From Paracraurococcus sp042666655 (GTDB lineage Bacteria > Pseudomonadota > Alphaproteobacteria > Acetobacterales > Acetobacteraceae): DNA of 64,000 bases. Within the stretch, counting starts at the first letter, position 1. Each line of letters starts with the position of its first letter. Shown here one piece after another: positions 42,752 through 51,164 of this stretch. The stretch lies in the NCBI RefSeq assembly GCF_042666655.1, contig NZ_JBHTDE010000003.1, positions 620,001 through 684,000 on the forward strand, given 5' to 3'. Both the position numbers and the translations under genes were made by a program. A model generated the notes under the pieces. That model had not been told where the DNA came from. It was given only the letters and a program-made list of their open reading frames with translations, and did not search any database.

Positions 42752-43790
42752 GCCCGGCGCGGCGGACCTGCAGCGCGACCACCGCCAGCCACGCCAGCTG
42801 CACCGCCAGCGCCGGCAGCACGATCAGCGGCTTCCAGTTCGGCGCCAGCTTCAGGAAGACCAGGGCCAGCCCGGCATGGAAGACGGCGAAGCCCCAATGC
42901 GTCGCCGCCACCGCGCCGGTCCCCATGCCGGCCCGCTGCGCCATCTGGTACAGGTGCGTCCGGTGCGGCGCGCCGACCCGGTCGCCCATCGCGGCGCGCC
43001 GCAGCAGCGTGAAGCCGGCGTCGAACAGCAGCCCGAAGACCAGCAGCGGCACGATCAGGAAGCTGAGCTGGTTGACGTCGAACCGGCTGGCCGCGACGGC
43101 GAGGACCGCCAGCATGAAGCCGGCGAACTGGCTGCCGACGTCGCCCATGAAGATCCGCGCCGGGTGCAGGTTGAAGGGCAGGAAGCCGGCGAAGCCCGCG
43201 GTCAGGAACAGCGCCGCGGCATAGACGAAGCCGCCGCCCTGCAGGGCCGAGATCGCGCAGAGCGTGGCGCAGGCAATCAGCAGCACGCCGCCGACCAGCC
43301 CGTCCAGCCCGTCCATGAAGTTGACCGCGTTGGTGCAGCCGAGGATCCAGAACACCGTCAGCAGCGGGCCGACGAAGCCCAGCTCGACCGGCCCGACATA
43401 GGGGAAGGCGAGCCGGGTGATGGTCAGCCCGCTGGCCAGCGCGACCAGCGCCGCGGCAAGCTGCGCGCCGAAGCGCAGGCGGGCCGACAGGCTGCGCATG
43501 TCATCCACCAGCGCCACGCCGGCGATGGCGATGGCGGCGAGGATCACGCCGATGAACTGGCGTTCCGCGATGCGGGCGGAATCGGCGACCTGGTACAGCA
43601 CCAGCATCCCGGCCATGAAGGCCAGCACCGCGCCGACCCCGCCGCCGCGCGGCGTCGGCCGGACATGCGCGCTGCGGCCGTTGGGATGGTCGAGGATCGG
43701 CCAGGCGATCATCGCCCGCACCGCGGCGGCCGAGAGCAAGGCGAGGCCGAGGGCGAAGACCAGGTGCTGGAGGAGGGCGGCGGAGCTCAT
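42735..43790 (-). CDS. WecA/MraY-like polyprenyl-phosphate sugar-1-phosphate transferase
   Basis: This polytopic phosphoglycosyl transferase starts glycan assembly by moving a HexNAc-1-phosphate to undecaprenyl phosphate. The 351-residue protein has about ten helices and the cytoplasmic signatures RPTPRGGGVG, VALVDDMRSLSARLRF (DD motif), GCTNAVNFMDGLDGL, FMGDVGSQF and the His loop PHRTHLYQ. It is last in the leftward yjbH-wza operon, so the transposon in wza may be polar on it. Confidence 0.9.
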   Translation of the reverse strand: MSSAALLQHLVFALGLALLSAAAVRAMIAWPILDHPNGRSAHVRPTPRGGGVGAVLAFMAGMLVLYQVADSARIAERQFIGVILAAIAIAGVALVDDMRSLSARLRFGAQLAAALVALASGLTITRLAFPYVGPVELGFVGPLLTVFWILGCTNAVNFMDGLDGLVGGVLLIACATLCAISALQGGGFVYAAALFLTAGFAGFLPFNLHPARIFMGDVGSQFAGFMLAVLAVAASRFDVNQLSFLIVPLLVFGLLFDAGFTLLRRAAMGDRVGAPHRTHLYQMAQRAGMGTGAVAATHWGFAVFHAGLALVFLKLAPNWKPLIVLPALAVQLAWLAVVALQVRRAGLSWRG

Positions 43791-43829
43791 TGCGGGCGGG
43801 GTGTGGCGGAAGGCGGCGCGGGGGGCAAG

Positions 43830-45962
43830 CTACCGCAGGAACCCCATGTAGCCGCGCGCCAGGGCCTCGGCCCGGCCCTCCCGCGTCACGTCCCACAGCG
43901 GGTTGTCGGCGATCAGCCGCTGGCCGCCGTCGCGCACCACCGGGCGGATCACCGCCCCGGCCCGCGCCGTGGTCTCCGGCCCCAGCAATTGCAGGGGGAT
44001 GCGCAGATAGATGCCCTTGTCGAAGCTGCCCTCGCCGAACTTGCCGTAGGGCACGTCGGTGAAGGTGGCGAAGGCGCCGACCTCGATGCCGCTGTCGAAG
44101 CGGCGGCCGAGCTCGATCGTGCCGCCCCAGTCGCCGGCCAGGTACCGCCCGGCCCGCAGCACGGTGTACAGCCCCCAGACCGGCAGGTCGGCATAGAGCG
44201 AGGCATGCCCGGTCGTCACCGTGTAGCCCAACGCCGCGAAACGCTGTCGGTACTCCCGCTGGGCCACCCAGGCGAGGTCGAGGCCGAGCGCCACCGGCCG
44301 GTCCATCGGCCGCCACAGCACCTCCCCCTGCACGCCCTGGTACATCGGCTCCAGCAGCCCCCCCGTCACCCGGGCGAACCAGTCCGGCGCCAGGGTCCAG
44401 ATCCGCTCGCCGTACAGGGTCGGGATCGCCGTCCTGCCCTCCCGCGCATAGCGGGCCAGGTCGCTGCGGACATGCGGCAGCTGGCTGTCGGAGGGCTTGC
44501 CGTCCTCGAGGTTCCCCGCCAGCGCCTGGGCGACGCTGCCGGCCAGCGCGAAGCCCCCGCCCAGCCCGTAGCGGGCGCCGGCCGCCAGCCCGGCCTGCCA
44601 GCGCACCGCGGTGCCGGGCTCGCCGAGCTGCAGGGCCAGCCGCGGCTCCACCGCCCAGGCGAGGCCGGGTGCCGCGAGGTCCATGGCGGGCGCGGTCGCC
44701 GGCAGCAGGGTCGCGCTCGCCAGCACCTCCTCGGCGCTGCCCGCGCCGGCGGCCGCGGCCTCCATCGCCTCCCGCAGCAGCACCAGCCGGGCGATGGGCG
44801 CGCCGGCGCGGTGCCAGGCGATGGCGATCCGCTCCACCTCGGGCGGCAGATGCGGCTGCGCGGCGCGGGCCGCCCGGCCGGCGGCCTGGGCCAGGGTGGG
44901 GAAGCGCCCGCCCTCAATGGCGATCCGCGCCTCCGCCCCCGCGACCTCGACGCCGAGCGGTCGGAAGCCCGCGGCCCGCAGCGCCGGGGCGATGGCCGCC
45001 TCGGCCCCCAGCGCCGGCCGCGGCGCCATGGCGGGCGGCCGCGGCCGCGGCACCTCCGGCGGCCGCGCCGGGTCCATGCGCAGGGACAGCCGGACCAGCA
45101 CATCGGTGCCGTGCACGAAATGCACCCCGGCATCCAGCCAGGAATTCGGCTGCCATTGCAGGCCGAGGTTGAGCCGCGAGCGTGCCTCCCCGCGCAATCC
45201 GTTGGTCTTCGCCGGGTAGCCGCCACGCTCGTCGCGCAGCGCGTCGCCCGACCATTCGACCTTGGCGCGCAGCCCCTCGACCTCGCCGAACAAGGTGGGC
45301 AGGCTCCACTCCACCCCGCCGAAGACGGCCACCTCCTCGCCGTGGAACCAGCTGCCGGTGTTGAGCCTGCCGCCCTGGCCCACATCGCGCGGCCGCGTCT
45401 TGTACCGCCCCGAGAGCGCCCCGAGCGGGTTGGGCAGGTCCGCCCCGGTCCCCAGCCGCCCCCAGCCCATGCCGAGGCTGACATCCAGCGGCCCGAAGCG
45501 CTTCGACGCCACCAGGTACTCCCCGCCATAGATCCCGGTGCCGATCGCGTCCTGCAGCCCGAATGCGAGCGCCGGCCGCCATGGCCCTTCCTCCCAGAGC
45601 CGGAATTTCAGGTCGAAGGCGCGGTCGTTGGTGGTGCCGTGGCCGGTGGTGCCATTCAGCCTATCGGTCAGCCGGAAGGTGGTCTCGAGGAAGGGCAGCG
45701 CCTGGAAGCCGAGGAACCAGAATTGCCGCTGGTGCCGCAGCGCCGCCCCGGCCTCCAGCGTGCCGTCCGGCCGGAACCGCGCATTGCGCATCTCGACCAG
45801 CCCGGCCCCGCCGAAATCGGCCCCCGTCGCCGGCACCTCCTGCGCCGCGGCCGGGGCGGCAAGGGCGAGGCATGCCAACAGCCACCCGGGTCGGGGCCCG
45901 GGGGGCGGCCCGCTCCCCGGTCGGGGGCCAGGGGGCGACGCCCCCTGGGTGTCTCGCCTCAC
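43830..45962 (-). CDS. YjbH/GfcD-family outer-membrane exopolysaccharide protein
   Basis: This 710-residue outer-membrane protein of the YjbH (DUF940) family is rich in beta strands. Marks are GGAGLVEMRNARF near the mature N terminus, LKFRLWEEGPWRPALAFGLQD, YLVASKRFGPLDVSLGMGWG and the late SLYADLPVWGLYTVLRAGRYLAGDWG. The leader is GWLLACLALAAPAAAQ. The only good start is the GTG at 45962, which overlaps the stop of the upstream export gene (GTGA). It gives a 25-residue Pro/Gly/Arg-rich extension encoded by a GC hairpin. A longer frame reaching 46913 is a shadow of the export gene. Confidence 0.8.
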   Translation of the reverse strand: MRRDTQGASPPGPRPGSGPPPGPRPGWLLACLALAAPAAAQEVPATGADFGGAGLVEMRNARFRPDGTLEAGAALRHQRQFWFLGFQALPFLETTFRLTDRLNGTTGHGTTNDRAFDLKFRLWEEGPWRPALAFGLQDAIGTGIYGGEYLVASKRFGPLDVSLGMGWGRLGTGADLPNPLGALSGRYKTRPRDVGQGGRLNTGSWFHGEEVAVFGGVEWSLPTLFGEVEGLRAKVEWSGDALRDERGGYPAKTNGLRGEARSRLNLGLQWQPNSWLDAGVHFVHGTDVLVRLSLRMDPARPPEVPRPRPPAMAPRPALGAEAAIAPALRAAGFRPLGVEVAGAEARIAIEGGRFPTLAQAAGRAARAAQPHLPPEVERIAIAWHRAGAPIARLVLLREAMEAAAAGAGSAEEVLASATLLPATAPAMDLAAPGLAWAVEPRLALQLGEPGTAVRWQAGLAAGARYGLGGGFALAGSVAQALAGNLEDGKPSDSQLPHVRSDLARYAREGRTAIPTLYGERIWTLAPDWFARVTGGLLEPMYQGVQGEVLWRPMDRPVALGLDLAWVAQREYRQRFAALGYTVTTGHASLYADLPVWGLYTVLRAGRYLAGDWGGTIELGRRFDSGIEVGAFATFTDVPYGKFGEGSFDKGIYLRIPLQLLGPETTARAGAVIRPVVRDGGQRLIADNPLWDVTREGRAEALARGYMGFLR
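45928..45948. repeat. GC-rich hairpin inside the start of the yjbH-like gene
   Basis: Two 10-base arms (CCAGGGGGCG / CGCCCCCTGG) pair perfectly around one base. The sequence falls in codons about 5-12 of the YjbH-like gene if the GTG at 45962 is the start. It is related to the hairpin at 39808-39830. Confidence 0.55.
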
Positions 45963-46882
45963 TTCCCACTCGACCGCACGATGACCGCCAGCGCCGCGGA
46001 GGACAGCGCCACCCGCGACAGCACCTGGGTCACGTCGCGCAGGAAGCCCCAGGTCTCGTAGGGCGAGGGGTCCTGCGGCACCACCACCGTGCTGCCCGGC
46101 GGGATCGGCGGCCCGCCAGATTGCCAGGCGCCCAAGCCGGCCGGCGTGGATTGCCCGTTCGGCAGCACCACGAAGCCGCGCCCGCCATCGGCAAAGCGCT
46201 GCTCCCCGCCCGAGGCCCGCACGTAGTCCCCGGCCTTCCAGCCGGTGGCGAATTGCAGGCTGCCGGGATTCAGCACCGCGCCGACCACCGTCACCTCGTT
46301 CGGCCGCTTCGGCATCGCCACCAGGTCGCCCGGCTCCATCAGCACATCCAGGTCCGGGCGGCCGGCGAGCACCACCGGATTGGCCTCCACCACCATCCGC
46401 CCGGCGGCCCGCGCGTTGCGCAGCGACCCGGCCAGCGCCTGGCCGGCCTGGATCGCGCCCGACAGGTCGGTCGAGCCGCGCATGCCCGCCACCGCCTGGC
46501 CGGCGGCGACCTGCATCAGCCCCTGTTCGAGCTCCCGCGCGGTGCGGGCGAAACCCTCCTGCTGGCGCTGCCGCACGCTTTCCCGGCTGAAGACGGCGCC
46601 ATAGGGATAGGCCTGCGGCGTCAGCCCGCCGGCCCGGGCGATCACCTCCGACAGCCGCTCGCCGCGGCGGATGTCGTAGACGCCCGGCCGGACGAACTCG
46701 CCCATCAGCGTCACCGGCCCGCTGTCGCGGTCGCCGAAGCCGCGCGGCAGCCGCACCGCGTCGCGCGGGGAAAGCCGCACCGCGGCGAAGTTGCGCGAGC
46801 GCAGGTCCAGCAGGGTGCGGGCCAGCGGCAGGGTGGCCGTCTGCTCCGCCGGCTCCCGTGCCAGTTCCACGGTCGAGAGGTC
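45959..46882 (-). pseudogene. Wza-like SLBB polysaccharide export protein, 3' part (interrupted)
   Basis: This holds the last 304 codons of an outer-membrane polysaccharide export gene cut by the transposon at 46883-52034. Visible features are SLBB-type units: VTLMGEFVRPGVYDIRRGERLSEVIARAGGLT, and later PNEVTVVGAVLNPGSLQFATG with KAGDYVRASGG. A C-terminal hydrophobic segment follows (VALSSAALAVIV). It has no start of its own; upstream codons come from the inverted repeat and are not homologous. Joined at the 8-bp duplication, its frame continues exactly from the 5' part at 52035-53896. Confidence 0.9.
46875..46882. repeat. Target-site duplication, left copy
   Basis: GAGAGGTC lies directly outside the left inverted repeat and is repeated exactly at 52035-52042. 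Eight-base duplications are typical of the IS1595 family. Confidence 0.9.
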
Positions 46883-46917
46883 CGGCCTTATGTAGCAGAC
46901 ACACCAAAACCACTGAT
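46883..46917 (+). repeat. Left terminal inverted repeat (35 bp)
   Basis: It begins CGGCCTTATGTAGCA, continues with a CACACCAAAA core and ends CACTGAT. It pairs with 52000-52034 at 31 of 35 positions. Confidence 0.9.
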
Positions 46918-46971
46918 GTAAGTTATATTCAATGATAGTAAGATGGCCGCCCAACCTGAACGGAGGCGCCC

Positions 46972-47409
46972 ATGAACGAGTTCGTCCTGCCCGGCTTGGT
47001 GCAGCGCCGCGCAATGTTGGCGGGCGAGTTGGAGGCCACGCGCGCTCGGCTCGACCAGCTATATGCCGACCTGGCCGCCGTTGATGCCGTGATCCGGCAG
47101 TTGGACCCGACCTATGCGGTGGACGACATACAGGTGAAGCGCGTCCGGTCGCCGATGCTAGGCGTGACCACGGACATGAGCCGGGCAGTGCTGGACATGC
47201 TGCGCTCTGCGCCCGAGCCGATGACGATTCCGGCCATGGTCGATCAGGTGATCGCCGATCGGGCATTGGACCCGACGAGCAACGCCGTCCGCAAGTCTGT
47301 AGTGTGCAGCGTTGGGCGTGCTATTCGGCACCAGCGTGATCGCGGGGTGATACGCCAGAGCGGGCGAAATGGCCGGTCCCGGCTGTGGGAAGTGCGGAGC
47401 GATCCGTGA
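46972..47409 (+). CDS. Hypothetical coiled-coil / winged-helix-like protein (transposon passenger)
   Basis: The 145-residue protein has an N-terminal coiled coil (residues of about 10-42, AMLAGELEATRARLDQLYAD). A linker follows, then a C-terminal domain that looks like a winged helix (MTIPAMVDQVIADRALDP, SVGRAIRHQRDRGVIRQSG). The protein begins 54 bases inside the left inverted repeat with GGAGG before the ATG. Its layout matches the 198-residue protein near the other end of the element. DNA binding is inferred from the shape; I know no function. Confidence 0.6.
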   Translation: MNEFVLPGLVQRRAMLAGELEATRARLDQLYADLAAVDAVIRQLDPTYAVDDIQVKRVRSPMLGVTTDMSRAVLDMLRSAPEPMTIPAMVDQVIADRALDPTSNAVRKSVVCSVGRAIRHQRDRGVIRQSGRNGRSRLWEVRSDP

Positions 47410-47420
47410 CGCGAGAGGGC

Positions 47421-47945
47421 TCAAACGCCCAACTTCTCAAAGCGACGCGACAACTCCAAACGCGCCAGCGCGAGTTCGGTGGCGAGCTTCCAGAATTCTT
47501 TCATTGCCAGCGTAGTTTCAGCGCGCGGTATTTCACGGTTTAAAGCTTCAAGTGCTTTTTCGTAAGACTTTGTTTGTTCGTTGATGCCGCCGGGCAATAT
47601 GCGCGCCGCATCTTCCAATAGTTGGCGTTGTTTAATTAAGTTTTCCATAAGTTCACGACGGGCCGAATTTTTATCTTTAGCTTCTTCCAAAACGGCGGTT
47701 GTGTAGCGCATCATTAAAGCGTCAAGTTTTGCTGCTTCATTACGAAAAGCATCAATGGATTTCTCGACACGTTTTTCTTGGTCGCGAGTACCTTCGAAAT
47801 AGCCATTTACTATGGCCGTTACGGCAACGGTTACAGGAACGTTCAGCAGGGTCACAATGGCGGTTACACAAGCGGCCTGATGCGTGCGGGCAAAGGCCCA
47901 AGCACTGCGTATTTTCCCAAAAAACCTGTCGCCTATGCTTGTCAC
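47421..47945 (-). CDS. Membrane-anchored coiled-coil protein (transposon passenger)
   Basis: The 174-residue protein has a single membrane helix at about residues 24-48 (AACVTAIVTLLNVPVTVAVTA). A long charged helical region follows (residues 55-170) that should form a coiled coil. No catalytic motif is visible. The start is a GTG with GGAG upstream. It lies 33 bp after the 383-residue gene on the same strand, so the two are likely one operon. Base composition is clearly more AT-rich than the chromosome around the element. It could be a membrane effector or partner; the function is unknown. Confidence 0.6.
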   Translation of the reverse strand: MTSIGDRFFGKIRSAWAFARTHQAACVTAIVTLLNVPVTVAVTAIVNGYFEGTRDQEKRVEKSIDAFRNEAAKLDALMMRYTTAVLEEAKDKNSARRELMENLIKQRQLLEDAARILPGGINEQTKSYEKALEALNREIPRAETTLAMKEFWKLATELALARLELSRRFEKLGV

Positions 47946-47978
47946 CCTCGCTCCAGTAGGTTCATCTTGCTGATCCTA

Positions 47979-49130
47979 TCACCGAGGCGATCGCCGAGCG
48001 CGGCCAGTGCCTTGCATTTGTGGATTTTGAGCCAGTCGCTTCGCACGTTCGCAAAAGCTTTTCCACAAATCGAATCCCATCAAGCTTACGACGGTTCGAA
48101 CCCTCTCGTCTATCTCGACGGCGCAAGGGTCGTCGGACGCTCTCTCACTCGTGTTAACCACTTTAATGTCTTGCGGCCTTGGCTGTTCCGCCCCCTCGGC
48201 ACTAACCATCAAAGCGAAAAGCGCTGTAAACACGAGCGGAAGCGCGCTGGCAGATTTGAGATGAAATGCCCCTGGCGAGTGTACATTGATGCCAAGCGAC
48301 ATGGCGAAATCGCTTGTTAGTTGAACATCAAGAACCTCACTGAGCGTTTCAAACCGACGACGGCCATGCTCTGCTGAATAGGAGAGAACCGTGACCGCCT
48401 TGATCAACAAGCTTAGGTCGAGGTTGTCGTCGCCTGTGAAGTCGGGGCCAGACGTCAGAAGTCGAGCGGCCTGCGCTTCACCAAAGCGGTATGTTCCATA
48501 AGTCTCATCAAATATCTGAGGATAAAAATTCCGACCAAGCAATGTAAATGGATTGGGGCGTCTTAGTACATCTGACAATTCACGAGACAGATCGACCTCA
48601 TTTACTACAGGAAACCAACGTACCGGTCTTGCTGGGATTGGTTCTGACCCATAAAAATCGGGTGCTGTCGCTACAGTGCGTATCTCTGGCTCGTCAAGGA
48701 ACTCACCCACCAAAATCTGCCGGCTGGGAATGCGATCGGGAACAACTACAAGATCGTTCTTTTGAGCCGACCTAAAGAGGGCAATCAAGGCTGCTCTGTC
48801 GCTGAGAGCTTTTTTTGGTAGGGTTTGTTCGAAATACGAAACCGGATTGCGCGGCGGCTCGACTGGCAGTTCCTTCCCCAATCTGTTCGCCTTAACCATT
48901 GCTGCAACCCAATCGCGCCGGGCTAAGCCAGCCAGCACGATCGCGTCTGTAAGAAGCTTATCCTCGAAGTAGAAGTCGTTAGGTAATACAAGCCCCGGAA
49001 AATCTAAAAAAACTACCTGGTTGTTTTTGAATTCTTGAAGAAACCTGTAAGTTTTTCCGGGAAACAGGCGCCAAATCTTCTTGTTCGGCGGGATTACGGC
49101 GGTTCGCAAATCAATCTGTGTTTCCGGCAT
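47979..49130 (-). CDS. Protein with PUA/EVE-like (Mrr-N type) sensor region (transposon passenger)
   Basis: The N-terminal 200 residues of this 383-residue protein resemble the domain found at the front of Mrr-like restriction enzymes. The pattern is KIWRLFPGKTYRFLQEFKNN, then QKNDLVVVPDRIPSRQILVG (a GDxVV...IG-like block), then ARPVRWFPVVNEVDLSREL and FTLLGRN. A second region (DVQLTSDFAMSLGINVHSPG) leads to a hydrophobic stretch (ALPLVFTALFALMV) at about residues 295-310. No nuclease motif is seen. It may read modified bases or nucleotides at the membrane. This is an inference from pattern similarity only. It is AT-rich compared with its surroundings. Confidence 0.5.
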   Translation of the reverse strand: MPETQIDLRTAVIPPNKKIWRLFPGKTYRFLQEFKNNQVVFLDFPGLVLPNDFYFEDKLLTDAIVLAGLARRDWVAAMVKANRLGKELPVEPPRNPVSYFEQTLPKKALSDRAALIALFRSAQKNDLVVVPDRIPSRQILVGEFLDEPEIRTVATAPDFYGSEPIPARPVRWFPVVNEVDLSRELSDVLRRPNPFTLLGRNFYPQIFDETYGTYRFGEAQAARLLTSGPDFTGDDNLDLSLLIKAVTVLSYSAEHGRRRFETLSEVLDVQLTSDFAMSLGINVHSPGAFHLKSASALPLVFTALFALMVSAEGAEQPRPQDIKVVNTSERASDDPCAVEIDERVRTVVSLMGFDLWKSFCERAKRLAQNPQMQGTGRARRSPR

Positions 49131-49349
49131 GATTGGCCTTCGTTCGACACTCGATCATTCCATGCAGCCGATAGTTTGTCGGCAACACCGACGCCAATCG
49201 TCGCGTCATGGGTTTCTCAGTAGGGGGAGATGCGGGTGGGGGATGGTGCTTATCCGAGTTCTCGGTTTGTGACAAACTCGCAAAACTAGAATGCTGGCTT
49301 CGACTCCTCGACAGGCGCCGCGTGCCGCACCTGCTGCCTGATGATGAGG
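49131..49349 (-). promoter_or_regulatory. Upstream region of the two-gene cassette
   Basis: These 219 bp separate the transposase stop from the start of the 383-residue gene. They should contain the cassette promoter. No clear boxes or genes were recognised. A short GTTTGTGACAAAC inverted repeat lies near 49264-49277. Confidence 0.35.
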
Positions 49350-50306
49350 TCAGTCCCGTTGCCAGTACCCCGCCCACATCCGTGACACGGGATGCCTAAG
49401 CGCCGCAGCCGTCACCAACCCATGCAGCGCTCCATTCGGACGTCGCCGTGTGTCCTCGCGCCATGCCATCTCGACCGCATAGGCGGAGAGGTACTTCCCG
49501 CTAATCCGATGATGCTGGCCCCACTCGGCGCGACGCAACCGGGAAAAATAGCTCTCCGCCTGATTGGTGCATGCGCCATCGAGGCTGAACGCCACCGAGT
49601 GGTTGATCCGTTTCGTGTCGTAATAGGCGTGCAGCAAGTCCCAGCCGGCCGCTTCGTCCGCATGAACGGTCGTGCCAGGCTGCACGACAGCGCGGATCAT
49701 CGGGACGGCATCGGCCTCGCGCGGCACGACGAACGGGAAGGTCTTGCCGCCACGCTCGCGTACCACCACGACCGACTGGCGCTTGCCTGACTGGTTCTCG
49801 ACCTTCCGCCGGTCCTTCCGGTCCTTGGCCTCGTTCTCCTGCCGGACGTGGCCGCCGACATAGGCCCCATCGACCTCAACGACCCCGGACAGGTCGCCCT
49901 TGATGTGTTCGGCGCTGATTGCCTCACGGAGCTTGTGGGCCAGGACGAACGCCGTCTTGTACTGGACGTCGAGGTCCCGACCGAGTTGGAGGGCAGAGAT
50001 GCCCTTCACCGCGTTCACGAAGATAGCGATAGCGGCCAGGTAGTCGCGGATCGGCAGCTTCCGGCTGGCGAAGATGGTCCCGCTGGTGACGCTGAACTGG
50101 TGGCTGCACGCCTTGCACTTCCAGATGCGCCGAGCCGTGTAAGAGTAGACCGCGGTGCAGCCGCAACGCGGGCAGAACGCCTCGCCGCCGTTGTCGGCAA
50201 ACCGGATCGCAACGAATGCCCCATGCGCTTGATCGTCGCTCATCCGCATGATGCCGGTCAGGCTCAACGTGCGGGCGGGGGCAGAAAGGAGAAAATGCTG
50301 AGCCAC
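49350..50306 (-). CDS. IS1595-family (ISSpo3-like) transposase
   Basis: This is a DDE-type transposase of about 318 residues. An N-terminal zinc ribbon (FCPRCGCTAVY and WKCKACSHQFSVTSGTIFA) precedes a helix-turn-helix. The catalytic domain shows VVEVDGAYVGGH (first Asp), TVHADEAAGWD (second Asp) and NQAESYFSRLRRAEWGQHHRIS (Asn/Glu region), the IS1595 hallmark. I prefer the GTG at 50306 (VAQHFLLSAPARTLSL), which matches related transposases; a frame from 50372 adds 22 unrelated residues. It mobilises the element at 46883-52034. Confidence 0.93.
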   Translation of the reverse strand: MAQHFLLSAPARTLSLTGIMRMSDDQAHGAFVAIRFADNGGEAFCPRCGCTAVYSYTARRIWKCKACSHQFSVTSGTIFASRKLPIRDYLAAIAIFVNAVKGISALQLGRDLDVQYKTAFVLAHKLREAISAEHIKGDLSGVVEVDGAYVGGHVRQENEAKDRKDRRKVENQSGKRQSVVVVRERGGKTFPFVVPREADAVPMIRAVVQPGTTVHADEAAGWDLLHAYYDTKRINHSVAFSLDGACTNQAESYFSRLRRAEWGQHHRISGKYLSAYAVEMAWREDTRRRPNGALHGLVTAAALRHPVSRMWAGYWQRD

Positions 50307-50317
50307 CGGGCGACGCC

Positions 50318-50334
50318 TCAACGATATTCGTTGA
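50318..50334. promoter_or_regulatory. 17-bp palindrome between divergent transposase and XRE genes
   Basis: TCAACGA-TAT-TCGTTGA is a perfect inverted repeat. It lies 12 bases from the transposase start and about 85 bases from the XRE start. This is the expected place for an operator bound by the XRE protein, which could then repress transposase expression. Confidence 0.55.
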
Positions 50335-50418
50335 TGTCGTTTATATCCGCGCATTCCGCTGGCGTCCACCATTTGCGATGACCTTGCCTTTTGGCGTTGA
50401 TCCCGTTAGCGTGAATCC

Positions 50419-50679
50419 ATGAGCGATCCGACAATTTCGCCCGAACAGTGTCGAGCCGCCCGTGGGTGGCTGGATTGGACGCAGGAAGCGTTGGCCGAGC
50501 GGGCCAAGGTGTCCCTCAGCACCGTTCGGGATTTCGAGAAGGGCAAGCGCAAGCCCATCGCCAACAACCTCGCAGCCATGCGTGAGGCGTTGGAGAGCGG
50601 CGGGGTTACGCTGACCTATGACGACGCGGGCAAACCGGCTGGCATCACACGAGGCGACGCCAGCAGGTCAACCGACTAG
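50419..50679 (+). CDS. XRE-family helix-turn-helix regulator
   Basis: The 86-residue protein consists mainly of one Cro/C1-type HTH (residues 8-62, QCRAARGWLDWTQEALAERA, VSLSTVRDFEKGKRKPIANN) and a short basic tail. This compact form is common in alphaproteobacterial mobile DNA. It is divergent from the transposase, with a palindrome between them, and converges with the 105-residue gene, overlapping it by 4 bp. Confidence 0.88.
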   Translation: MSDPTISPEQCRAARGWLDWTQEALAERAKVSLSTVRDFEKGKRKPIANNLAAMREALESGGVTLTYDDAGKPAGITRGDASRSTD

Positions 50680-50993
50680 AAGCCGAAGTCGGCCTGGTTG
50701 TCGTTCGCGTGCCATCGGCGCACCGGCGGCAACAGCGGGATCGGATAGGCCACAGGAAACAGCTTTCCGCGTAGGATCACATTTACCGTGCTTGGGTGGA
50801 GGCCGATTTCGTCAGCCGCTTGGGCCTGCGTCCAACCCATGATCCCGCAAGCCCAAAGCACATGGCAGGCTTCCCGGAACGTTGTGCGCTTCCTGCGCTG
50901 CGGGCCATAGACGTAGGCGCCCTGGTAAAGGGAGACCGCTCGGCGCCGTGGGGTTCGCCAAATCGGCGCGTTGACTTTCTGATATGCAGGCAC
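50676..50993 (-). CDS. Small HTH-like protein (transposon passenger)
   Basis: This protein of about 105 residues has a clear helix-turn-helix in its second half (MGWTQAQAADEIGLHPSTVN VIL, around residues 52-74) and a C-terminal WHANDNQADFGF tail. I place the start at the GTG at 50993 because AGGAG lies eight bases upstream; a longer frame extends to 51152. It probably binds DNA; its partner is unknown. Confidence 0.55.
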   Translation of the reverse strand: MPAYQKVNAPIWRTPRRRAVSLYQGAYVYGPQRRKRTTFREACHVLWACGIMGWTQAQAADEIGLHPSTVNVILRGKLFPVAYPIPLLPPVRRWHANDNQADFGF

Positions 50994-51164
50994 GCGGATT
51001 TCTCCTGATAAGGACAAAAATCCAGCTTGCTGACCACGAATTGGCGTGCGATTCTGCGCATGCCTATGGAGGGCGTGGGCTGCAAGCTGGTTAGCCAAGC
51101 TTCGGTTCTCTTGCTGGGTCGGGATGTCTGCGGTCGCCACAACCGCCGGCATTCCCGAGCCAGT

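Noticed and set aside
43830..46913. A single 1027-codon leftward frame covering the YjbH-like gene and beyond
   Set aside because: The part above 45962 lies antiparallel in frame to the genuine export-gene fragment and has no domain content. The YjbH-like protein starts at the GTG overlapping the export stop.
47979..49130. A complete Mrr-type restriction enzyme
   Set aside because: Only the sensor-like N-terminal pattern is visible. No PD-(D/E)xK nuclease motif follows.
49264..49320. A tRNA-like T-arm (TTCGACTCC) upstream of the transposon cassette
   Set aside because: No acceptor, D-arm or anticodon arm can be folded around it.
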